Assembly: GCF_000620165.1 (NCBI RefSeq)
Contig: NZ_JHVN01000006.1
Span: 62,001-126,000, forward strand
Direction of reading: 5' to 3'
Source: Anoxybacillus tepidamans PS2
GTDB taxonomy: Bacteria; Bacillota; Bacilli; Bacillales; Anoxybacillaceae
Length of the DNA: 64,000 nt
Shown one piece after another: positions 57,790 to 64,000 of this stretch. The notes under the pieces are model-generated. The model saw only the letters and a list, made by a program, of their open reading frames with translations, was not told where the DNA came from and did no database searches. The stretch's first letter is position 1; each line of letters starts with the position of its first letter. Made by a program: the position numbers and the translations under genes.

Positions 57790-58605
57790 ATGGATCAGAT
57801 TTATAAAGCATTGACGATCGCCGGGTCTGACAGCGGCGGCGGCGCCGGCATTCAAGCAGATTTAAAAACGTTTCAAGAATTGGGCGTATTCGGCATGTCA
57901 GCATTAACGGCGGTGACGGCGCAAAATACGCTTGGTGTCCAAGGAGTGTATCCGATGTCCGTCGAAGCAGTCGAGCAGCAGATTGAATCGATCGGGACGG
58001 ATTTAGGAACGGATGCCGTGAAAACAGGGATGTTATTTAGCGCTGACATTATTCAAGCAGTTGCCGGAAAAATCAAGCAGTTCGGCTGGAGGCAGCTTGT
58101 GGTGGACCCCGTCATGATTGCCAAAGGTGGCGCTCCATTGTTGCAAGAAGAAGCGGTCTCCGCGTTAAAGACACACTTGTTGCCGCTCGCTATGGTGGTG
58201 ACGCCAAATATTCCGGAGGCGGAAGTGCTGACGGGCATGACGATTCGCACGCTAGACGACCGCCGCGAAGCAGCGAAACGTCTGCACGAATTAGGCGTCC
58301 AACATGTAGTCATCAAAGGAGGCCATGACGACGACGGCAACGAAGCGGTCGATTTGTTGTATGATGGCCATGAATTTTCGTATTTCAAGAGCGCTCGAGT
58401 CGAAACGAGACATACGCACGGGACGGGCTGCACATTTGCCGCAGCGATAACAGCCGAACTTGCTAAGGGCCGCAGTGTTCAGGAAGCGGTGGAAACAGCG
58501 AAACAGTTTATTCAAGCAGCGATCACACATGAATTAGGCATCGGAAACGGCCATGGACCGACGAATCATTGGGCGTATCGACAAAAGCAAAAATTAATGT
58601 TATAG
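57790..58605 (+). CDS. thiD: Hydroxymethylpyrimidine (phosphate) kinase
   Basis: The product of about 271 residues phosphorylates HMP and HMP-phosphate. Signatures are ALTIAGSDSGGGAGIQADLKTF, GVFGMSALTAVTAQNT, VVDPVMIAKGGAPLL, TPNIPEAEVLTG, VIKGGH and THGTGCTFAAAI. ATG 57790 follows GGGGAGAG; an in-frame ATG at 57772 overlaps thiM. The gene abuts thiE. Confidence 0.94.
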   Translation: MDQIYKALTIAGSDSGGGAGIQADLKTFQELGVFGMSALTAVTAQNTLGVQGVYPMSVEAVEQQIESIGTDLGTDAVKTGMLFSADIIQAVAGKIKQFGWRQLVVDPVMIAKGGAPLLQEEAVSALKTHLLPLAMVVTPNIPEAEVLTGMTIRTLDDRREAAKRLHELGVQHVVIKGGHDDDGNEAVDLLYDGHEFSYFKSARVETRHTHGTGCTFAAAITAELAKGRSVQEAVETAKQFIQAAITHELGIGNGHGPTNHWAYRQKQKLML

Positions 58606-58614
58606 GTGATAGAA

Positions 58615-59274
58615 GTGGCAAGAATTTTAAACATGAAAGAACAATTGCGCGTCTATTTTATTATGGGGAGCAACAACTGCGAAAAAAATCCGCTCAAGGT
58701 GCTAGAAGAGGCGATTGCAGGCGGCATTACGATATTTCAATTTCGTGAAAAGGGGAAGGGGGCCCTTTTAGGAAAAGAAAAATACGCCCTCGCTAAAGAA
58801 TTGCAAGCGATCTGCCGCAAGCACGGCATTCCTTTTATCGTCAATGATGATGTGGAACTGGCGCTTGCACTTGATGCAGACGGTGTACATATTGGCCAAG
58901 AAGACGAGCAAGCCGATGTCGTGCGGCAAAAAATCGGTGGAAAAATTCTTGGCGTTTCCGCCCATAATCTCGAAGAAGCGAAACGAGCTATCGAGCAAGG
59001 GGCGGATTATCTCGGGGTCGGTCCGATCTTTCCAACTAACACAAAAGAGGATGCAAAGGAAGTGCAAGGAGTTGCCGTTCTTCGCCGGATGCGAGAATAC
59101 GGCCTTTCCGTTCCCATTGTTGGAATCGGCGGAATCGCTCCAAGCAATGCAAAAGAAGTGATTGCATCAGGAGCGGATGGAGTGGCCGTTATTAGTGCGA
59201 TCAGCTTAGCAGCTTCTCCTAGAGAAAGGGCGCAGTTGCTTGCAACAGCGGTTTCCGAAGCGCTGAACGAATAA
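58615..59274 (+). CDS. thiE: Thiamine phosphate synthase
   Basis: The product of about 219 residues joins HMP-PP and thiazole phosphate. It has [92 protein letters not shown] and [14 protein letters not shown]...[11 protein letters not shown]. The best start is GTG 58615, after AGGTGAT; GTG 58606 is also in frame. With thiM and thiD it makes a salvage operon; thiC and thiG are not here. Confidence 0.93.
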   Translation: MARILNMKEQLRVYFIMGSNNCEKNPLKVLEEAIAGGITIFQFREKGKGALLGKEKYALAKELQAICRKHGIPFIVNDDVELALALDADGVHIGQEDEQADVVRQKIGGKILGVSAHNLEEAKRAIEQGADYLGVGPIFPTNTKEDAKEVQGVAVLRRMREYGLSVPIVGIGGIAPSNAKEVIASGADGVAVISAISLAASPRERAQLLATAVSEALNE

Positions 59275-59302
59275 GGATGTCCATGATAGGGCATCCTTTT
59301 TT
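59273..59302 (+). terminator. Intrinsic terminator of the thi operon
   Basis: AAGGATG and CATCCTT flank a 12-base loop, followed by a T run. Confidence 0.85.
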
Positions 59303-59338
59303 ATGTTGATACAAACGTAGTGCTCGGAGGAATGAACG

Positions 59339-59536
59339 ATGCGACACGATAACATTGAACGTGAAACAACCGATATGACTCAATTGCTCGAGATTATCAA
59401 CGCTAAAGGGGATGAGGGGGAGCTAGGCGATATCGTTGATTCATCTCGCCCGCATCATTCTCTTGTTTGCAATGAAGAATTGTTTTGGAAAGAATTGCGC
59501 ACGATTGCTGAAGATAGTGCTCGGGAAGGAGGATGA
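59339..59536 (+). CDS. Small 65-residue hypothetical protein upstream of sspH
   Basis: The acidic, soluble product runs [20 protein letters not shown] ... [19 protein letters not shown], mostly helical in appearance. I do not recognise it. The ATG follows CGGAGGAATGAACG and the stop lies 5 bases before the sspH start, whose ribosome site it contains, so the two are cotranscribed and probably coupled. A sporulation role is inferred from this. Confidence 0.65.
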   Translation: MRHDNIERETTDMTQLLEIINAKGDEGELGDIVDSSRPHHSLVCNEELFWKELRTIAEDSAREGG

Positions 59537-59541
59537 TAAAT

Positions 59542-59721
59542 ATGAACGTGGCGCGCGCTAAACAAATCGCTGAATCTGCAGAAATTGTTCCAGTGACGTA
59601 TCAAGGGGATTATGTGCTCATTCAACATGTTGATGAAGACAGGGAAATGGCAAGGATTTATCGGAAGGATCAACCGGAAGAAGAGTGGGAAGTGCCTGTT
59701 CGTCTTCTTGAAGAACAATAA
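59542..59721 (+). CDS. sspH: H-type small acid-soluble spore protein
   Basis: The 59-residue product [20 protein letters not shown] ... with [25 protein letters not shown] and a VRLLEEQ end matches B. subtilis SspH in length and pattern (MNxxRAKEIxES, VTYxGxxIxIQHV, ARIYxxDxPE). It is a minor spore-core protein made in the forespore. GGAGG lies 7 bases before ATG 59542; the in-frame ATG 59533 is too close. Confidence 0.9.
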   Translation: MNVARAKQIAESAEIVPVTYQGDYVLIQHVDEDREMARIYRKDQPEEEWEVPVRLLEEQ

Positions 59722-59749
59722 CGAAGAAATAGCATCCTTTGTTCGTGTG

Positions 59750-59758
59750 TGATATAAT
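59750..59758 (+). promoter_or_regulatory. Extended -10 promoter element for tatA
   Basis: TGATATAAT is a perfect extended -10, 45 bases before the tatA start. No good -35 is seen. Confidence 0.5.
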
Positions 59759-59803
59759 GATGAAGAACATGAATGATAAAAACGAACGTATGGAGTGGAT
59801 CAC

Positions 59804-59977
59804 ATGAACATTGGATTTGGTGAAATCGCACTAATTGTGTTCTTTGCGCTCTTGATTTTTGGGCCGAAAAAATTGCCAGAGCTCGGACAAGCTGCTGGGA
59901 AAACGCTCCGTGAATTTAAAAACGCTACAAGGGGAATTATTGAAGACGAGGAGCAAAAAACGGGAAAGCATGATTAA
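59804..59977 (+). CDS. tatA: Twin-arginine translocase subunit TatA
   Basis: The 57-residue product MNIGFGEIALIVFFALLIFG has one N-terminal transmembrane helix, the FGPKKLPELGQAAGKTLREFKNA hinge and amphipathic helix of TatA/E proteins, and a short charged tail. It builds the pore-forming oligomer of Tat export of folded proteins. TGGAGTGG lies 6 bases before ATG 59804. tatC is not adjacent, so this is probably an extra tatA. Confidence 0.92.
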   Translation: MNIGFGEIALIVFFALLIFGPKKLPELGQAAGKTLREFKNATRGIIEDEEQKTGKHD

Positions 59978-60009
59978 AAAACGCTTGGCAAATTGCCAAG
60001 CGTTTTTTT
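59976..60009. terminator. Bidirectional terminator between tatA and the lysine permease
   Basis: AACGCTTGGC and GCCAAGCGTT form a 10-bp stem with a 5-base loop, an A run on one side and seven T on the other. The permease stop codon touches its edge. Confidence 0.9.
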
Positions 60010-61474
60010 AGTCTAACTCACATTGATCAAGAGGTACGACTTTTGTCTTTTTCATTACTTTATATCCAATCCAAACGATCAAGAACAACGGCAAGCCAAT
60101 GTATGAAACAAGCACGCCGTACCAGTCGATGGAGTCACCGGTAAATGCCCCAATGTTTTGCCCCAAAATGACAACGGTGCAAAGAATAAAGGCAAACAGC
60201 GGTCCAAATGGGAACCATTTTGCTTTATACGGCAAGGCATGAAGATCGCGACCTTGTGCCACGTACGCTTTGCGGAAGCGATAGTGGCTAATGGCGATGC
60301 CAAGCCATGCGATAAATCCTGACATGCCCGATGCGTTTAACAGCCATGTGTAAACGGTGCCATCGCCAAATAGCGATGCTAAAAAGGCGAGCGTTCCTAA
60401 TGAAGCGGTAACGATGAGCGCATTGACAGGCACGCCGCGACGGTTTAATTTAGCTAAAAATTTTGGCGCTTTTCCTTCCCGAGCCAAATCCCAAAGCATC
60501 CGCGTCGATGCGTACATTCCTGAATTGCCGGCTGATAAAACAGCTGTTAAAATGACGGCATTCATAACGGAAGCCGCAAAAGCAATTCCTGCTTTATCAA
60601 ACGCAAGTGTAAACGGGCTAACGGTTACATCGCTGCTCTTTAAACTTTTATTTGTATACGGAATGAGCAATCCGATGGCTAAAATGGCTAATACATAGAA
60701 TAATAAAATACGCCAAAACACTTGACGGATCGAGCGAGGGATGTTGCGCTTTGGATCCTCGCTTTCTCCCGCCGCCACCCCAAGCAGTTCGGTTCCTTGG
60801 AAGGAGAACCCAGCCGCCATAAAAACGCCAAGAGTAGCCATAAACCCGCCGTGGAATGGACTACCGCCGATCGTAAAGTTTTTAAAGCCGATCGCGTCAC
60901 CGCCCATAATGCCGATAATCATAAGAAAACTAACAATCAGGAAAATGATAACGGTTGCTACTTTAATAATGGAAAACCAATATTCCGCTTCCCCGAACCC
61001 TTTGACAGATAAATAATTCAATAAAAACATAATAGCTAAGCATAACGCGCTCCATAAAAGGGAAGGGGTATGTGGAAACCAAAATTTCATAATCAATGTC
61101 ACGGCAGAAAGCTCAGCGGCAATCGTAATCGCCCAATTGTACCAATAGTTCCAGCCTAAAGCAAAGCCAAGTGCTGGATCAACGAATTTAGTTGCGTACG
61201 TGCTAAACGTTCCCGTTACCGGCATGTAGGCAGCCATTTCAGCAAGACTTGTCATTAAAAAATAGACCATAATGCCGATGGCAACGTATGCGACAAGCGC
61301 CCCGCCGGGTCCTGCCGTGTGGATGACGCCGCCGCTTGCTAAAAACAAGCCGGTGCCGATCGTTCCACCTAAAGAGATCATTGTTAAATGCCTTGTCTTT
61401 AGCTTCCGCTGCAATTCTTGTCCTGACGAATTGGTAGCAGCGTGTGAGTTGTTGGTTTGAACAACATTTTCCAT
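60008..61474 (-). CDS. lysP: Lysine permease (APC/AAT family)
   Basis: The product of about 488 residues is an amino acid permease with twelve hydrophobic segments. It has LKTRHLTMISLGGTIGTGLFLASGGVIHTAGPGGAL, MAAYMPVTGTFSTYATKFVDPALGFALGWNYWYNWAITIAAELSA, and the GTELLGVAAGESEDPKRNIPRSIRQVFWRI loop of the AAT family. A lysine riboswitch sits directly upstream on the same strand, which makes lysine the likely substrate (compare B. subtilis YvsH, E. coli LysP). ATG 61474 follows AAAGGAGCG; the longer frame reads into the riboswitch. Confidence 0.92.
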   Translation of the reverse strand: MENVVQTNNSHAATNSSGQELQRKLKTRHLTMISLGGTIGTGLFLASGGVIHTAGPGGALVAYVAIGIMVYFLMTSLAEMAAYMPVTGTFSTYATKFVDPALGFALGWNYWYNWAITIAAELSAVTLIMKFWFPHTPSLLWSALCLAIMFLLNYLSVKGFGEAEYWFSIIKVATVIIFLIVSFLMIIGIMGGDAIGFKNFTIGGSPFHGGFMATLGVFMAAGFSFQGTELLGVAAGESEDPKRNIPRSIRQVFWRILLFYVLAILAIGLLIPYTNKSLKSSDVTVSPFTLAFDKAGIAFAASVMNAVILTAVLSAGNSGMYASTRMLWDLAREGKAPKFLAKLNRRGVPVNALIVTASLGTLAFLASLFGDGTVYTWLLNASGMSGFIAWLGIAISHYRFRKAYVAQGRDLHALPYKAKWFPFGPLFAFILCTVVILGQNIGAFTGDSIDWYGVLVSYIGLPLFLIVWIGYKVMKKTKVVPLDQCELD

Positions 61475-61521
61475 CTTTTCATCGCTCCTTTTTTGTGAAT
61501 GTAATGGAAAGGAGCCGGGCA

Positions 61522-61553
61522 ATAAAAAAAGCCGCCGAAGGAGATTCGGCGGC
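61522..61553 (-). terminator. Lysine riboswitch terminator
   Basis: On the minus strand GCCGCCGAA and TTCGGCGGC form a 9-bp stem around TCTCC-type loop, followed by seven T. It ends transcription before lysP when lysine is bound. Confidence 0.92.
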
Positions 61554-61581
61554 AATGTAACCATTACCCGCATCAACCCTT

Positions 61582-61771
61582 CCGTGAAGATAGCGCCCCA
61601 CGATTGCAAAAATGCAAGCGTGACAGTGCTGCCCCTTTTCGGTGACAGCCCCAGCTTGCGCATCCAGAGAAATGCGCAAACTTCGGCGACTTTTCCTTTC
61701 CCGCGAAGTCTTTGACGTTCTCTGCGTCTCGTTCACTGTACTCATAAAAGCCGCAACCTCTACCTCATCGG
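61582..61771 (-). promoter_or_regulatory. Lysine riboswitch (L box)
   Basis: On the minus strand the L-box blocks appear in order: GATGAGGTAGAGGTTGCGG, GAGTACAGTG, GGGAAAGG, AGTCGCCGAAG, GCTGGGGCTGTC and finally GGGGCGCTATCTTCACGG, whose CTATCTTCACGG pairs with the 5' CCGATGAGGTAG to close P1. The terminator at 61522-61553 is the expression platform. Confidence 0.93.
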
Positions 61772-61940
61772 TTGAATGAGGACGATATCAATTTGTGTGT
61801 TGATTGTTTTGACTGTATGAAGATTATAAAACAATTTTTCTACTAAAGCAATATTTATTTGGACGAAAACATGAAAAAAGACAAGTCCTTCCTAAAAGGC
61901 CATATATATTTTAATAGGTGAAAAAATCGAGGTGGCATAT

Positions 61941-62507
61941 ATGTGGAAAAAGGCGATGGCCATTGGGCTAGGGAGCTTGTTGTTAGCGATCGGCATTAAC
62001 GTTTTTTTAGTGCCGCACCGTTTGTTGGATGGAGGCATGATCGGCATTGGATTGATTGCAAAATATCTCTGGAATATTAAAGCGGGGATGACGATTATTT
62101 GTTTGAGCGTTCCGCTTTATGTGATTGCTTGGTTTTATTATCGGACATTTTTTTATAATAGTTTGCACGGACTGCTTGTTTCTTCGTTTATGATTGACGT
62201 TTGTTCGATATTTCGCGGCATCATTGTTTTCCCGCCAACGATTAGTTCAATCATCGGAGGAATATTCGTCGGAACAGGCATCGGGATGATGCTTCGGGAA
62301 GAGACAAGCACGGGGGGAACCGATTTGTTGGCGCAATTTATTGGAAAAATGACCGGTTGGAATGTTGGGATCATTATTTTTATAATTGATATGCTTGTAA
62401 TTACGGTAGGAAGTGTTATTGTTCCTGTTGCCTCCTTTATGAACTCTTTTATTGTTGTTTGCGTAGTAGGGATCGTTACCACTATGCTTACACGCACGAA
62501 AAGGTGA
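61941..62507 (+). CDS. YitT-family membrane protein
   Basis: The product of about 188 residues has five hydrophobic segments and the family pattern GSLLLAIGINVFLVPHRLLDGGMIGIGLI, GGIFVGTGIGMMLREETSTGGTDLLAQFI. It corresponds to the membrane half of YitT proteins; the C-terminal DUF2179 domain found in longer relatives is absent. Function is unknown. GAGGTGG lies 5 bases before ATG 61941. Confidence 0.85.
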   Translation: MWKKAMAIGLGSLLLAIGINVFLVPHRLLDGGMIGIGLIAKYLWNIKAGMTIICLSVPLYVIAWFYYRTFFYNSLHGLLVSSFMIDVCSIFRGIIVFPPTISSIIGGIFVGTGIGMMLREETSTGGTDLLAQFIGKMTGWNVGIIIFIIDMLVITVGSVIVPVASFMNSFIVVCVVGIVTTMLTRTKR

Positions 62508-62811
62508 GACTATTCTGATAATAGTGTATTTAGAATTGTTGGGATTCTAGTTTTGTCTTACATATCGATACTATTAAGCTGGCGAGATACCTTGTTTGAA
62601 TCAGAAGGGGGGTAGGCCGATTGCCTCCCCCCCTCTGATTCTATGACTATGCGATTAATATAGTATTTTATGTTTTTGAAATAGAACTTTTAGTCCTCTT
62701 TGCAAAAATTGGAATTAGAGTTAGGAATTTTACGTACAGCGCAGCCTAGTTTATATCCAAACTCACAGAAGGAGTCTTAGGCAATGTTTCTTCAAGGAAA
62801 AAAATCAATTA
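62508..62811. other. Intergenic region with a long GC-rich hairpin
   Basis: AATCAGA(A)GGGGGG(TA)GGC from 62599 pairs with GCC(T)CCCCCC(CT)CTGATT to 62640, with a 5-base loop. It is far stronger than the neighbouring AT-rich sequence but has no T tail. No gene is supported in the gap. Confidence 0.5.
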
Positions 62812-64000
62812 TTATTCCAGACCCATCATAGCGACAATTTTACGTGATAAAAGAAGTAAAATGAGACCGAAACCAATGTTAATTGCCCCAATTAGTGCAA
62901 ATATCTCCAAATAACCTAGTGACTCGGTATAAGCTGCTAATGCTCCCGCCAAATAGTTGGCTAAACCGGTACCTGAAAGCCATACTCCCATTAATAGCGA
63001 TGCGAAGCGAACCGGTGCTAATTTACTTACCATTGATAAACCAATAGGCGATAAACATAACTCCCCAAGAGTATGCAAGAAATAAGTAAGCACAATTACA
63101 AGTAAGTTTGCTTTATGAAGAACGTGTTGTTCGTCGCTGCCAGTATGCATGACGGCAGGAATTAATACTACAAATCCTAAGCCTAATAAAATCATTCCAA
63201 GAGCCATTTTCACTGGGATTGGAAGATCTCCGCGCTTCGAATTCGAAAGTTTCATCCATAATGCTGAAAGAACTGGCGCTAAAACGATAATAAAGAATGG
63301 ATTTAATGATTGGAACCAGGAAGTAGGCATCGTCCATCCGCCAATCGATTTATCAACGAACTTATCTGTATATAACGTTAGCGAGCTTCCCGCTTGTTCA
63401 AAACCGGCCCAGAAGAAAACAATAAAGCAAGTTAAAATTAAAATCACGGCCGTGCGTTGTTTCTCTCTTTTTGTTAATGGAGTTTTTGTTTTTACTGCTG
63501 TGTTCGTTGTTACTTTTTTGCCTGTAGGTTTTTTACCAATATCCCCTAAATAGCGGTTTCCAAAAAGATTGAAAATTAATTGGCCGATAATCATGCCAAT
63601 TGATGCAGCAAGGAATCCATACCTAAAACCGTAATGTACAACTCCGTTAATAGTTGTTGCGAAATATTTTTCCGCTAAGTAACCGCATACAAGCGGCGCA
63701 AAGAGTGCACCAAAATTAATGCCCATATAGAAAATAGTAAATGCGGCATCTTTACGTTTATCGTTAGGAGAGTAAAGTTGACCGACAAGGGTTGAAATGT
63801 TTGGTTTAAAGAAACCGTTACCGATGATAAGCAATAAAAGACCAATGTATAACCCTAATTTAGTGTTGATGGCAAATAAAATAAAGTTACCGATTGCCAT
63901 TGTCACACCGCCAATGGTGATGGCCAATCGTTTACCTAAAAAACGGTCAGAAAGCATTCCGCCAAGTATTGGCGTAAAGTATACAGTTCCAGTAAAGAAC
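62812..64000 (-). CDS. POT-family di/tripeptide transporter (cut by the window edge)
   Basis: About 395 codons of a proton-dependent oligopeptide transporter are present; the N-terminal part with the first helices lies beyond base 64000. The frame is open to the edge, reading FFTGTVYFTPILGGMLSDRF, followed by GNGFFKPNISTLVGQLY (the PTR2 signature) and FYMGINFGALFAPLVCGYLAE. The second half includes the long cytoplasmic loop with TPLTKREKQRTAVILIL. It imports di- and tripeptides with protons, like DtpT. Alternative starts inside the window are not real starts, since the family sequence continues upstream. Confidence 0.93.
   Translation of the reverse strand, partial: FFTGTVYFTPILGGMLSDRFLGKRLAITIGGVTMAIGNFILFAINTKLGLYIGLLLLIIGNGFFKPNISTLVGQLYSPNDKRKDAAFTIFYMGINFGALFAPLVCGYLAEKYFATTINGVVHYGFRYGFLAASIGMIIGQLIFNLFGNRYLGDIGKKPTGKKVTTNTAVKTKTPLTKREKQRTAVILILTCFIVFFWAGFEQAGSSLTLYTDKFVDKSIGGWTMPTSWFQSLNPFFIIVLAPVLSALWMKLSNSKRGDLPIPVKMALGMILLGLGFVVLIPAVMHTGSDEQHVLHKANLLVIVLTYFLHTLGELCLSPIGLSMVSKLAPVRFASLLMGVWLSGTGLANYLAGALAAYTESLGYLEIFALIGAINIGFGLILLLLSRKIVAMMGLE

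Noticed and set aside
1-64000. tRNA, rRNA, CRISPR arrays, toxin-antitoxin or phage defence systems
   Set aside because: No cloverleaf, rRNA motif, regular spaced repeats, or typical defence proteins were found on either strand.

Overview
The window is chromosomal DNA from a spore-forming member of the Bacillaceae, most likely a thermophile of the Geobacillus / Parageobacillus / Anoxybacillus group. This is inferred from gene content and protein sequence: an H-type small acid-soluble spore protein, the sporulation diadenylate cyclase CdaS, the pairs xpaC-telA and ykoS-ykoT, YozQ, YndM and YmaF-like proteins, a feoB gene split in two, and strong AGGAGG-type ribosome sites. No rRNA, tRNA, CRISPR array, prophage or intact transposase was seen. 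Both ends cut genes: leucine dehydrogenase on the left and a POT peptide transporter on the right.

Layout. 1-5.4 kb: leucine dehydrogenase plus a complete 2-oxoacid dehydrogenase complex (E1 alpha, E1 beta, E2, E3). 5.4-13.1 kb: a small hypothetical gene, an MFS transporter with a nonsense-mutated histidine phosphatase, a TcaA-like membrane protein, a GNAT enzyme, a SIMPL protein with a 43-residue partner, xpaC-telA, a YndM-like gene with a 39-residue partner, and yozQ. 13.2-20.8 kb: an EamA transporter, the ammonium transporter amtB behind three TnrA/GlnR-type boxes, a PCYCGC lipoprotein, a PAS-GGDEF-EAL protein, cdaS with a DUF5634 gene, and a histidine phosphatase. 20.8-28.2 kb: feoA with split feoB, acetoacetate-CoA ligase, an AT-rich stretch with a RibD-C family reductase, a dienelactone hydrolase and an SDR. 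28.2-33.8 kb: amj and an acyl-CoA catabolic operon under its own MerR-type regulator. 33.8-42.6 kb: two decayed genes (DUF5680, cupin), hemolysin III, an alpha/beta hydrolase, a ClpX-zinc-finger-like gene, GrpB, a stand-alone trpB, a DCC protein and a LysM-NlpC/P60 endopeptidase behind WalR-like repeats. 43.0-48.5 kb: nnr-pxpB-pxpC-pxpA, a GNAT gene and a TudS-like gene. 49.3-52.5 kb: fdhD diverging from an FdhF/YdeP-type molybdoenzyme. 52.6-59.3 kb: a HAD hydrolase, ymaF, ykoS-ykoT, and thiMDE under a TPP riboswitch. 59.3-64 kb: sspH, tatA, a lysine permease under a lysine riboswitch, a YitT protein and the peptide transporter.

Several themes connect the genes. Nitrogen and amino acid supply recurs in amtB, 5-oxoprolinase, the lysine permease, the peptide transporter, trpB and branched-chain catabolism. 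Acyl-CoA metabolism recurs in the 2-oxoacid dehydrogenase, acetoacetate-CoA ligase and the MerR operon. The 43-48.5 kb block collects enzymes for clearing damaged or dead-end metabolites, which is the most system-like feature here. At least three genes are visibly broken by point lesions. A short hairpin element, probably a remnant of an IS200/IS605-type terminus, occurs four times.
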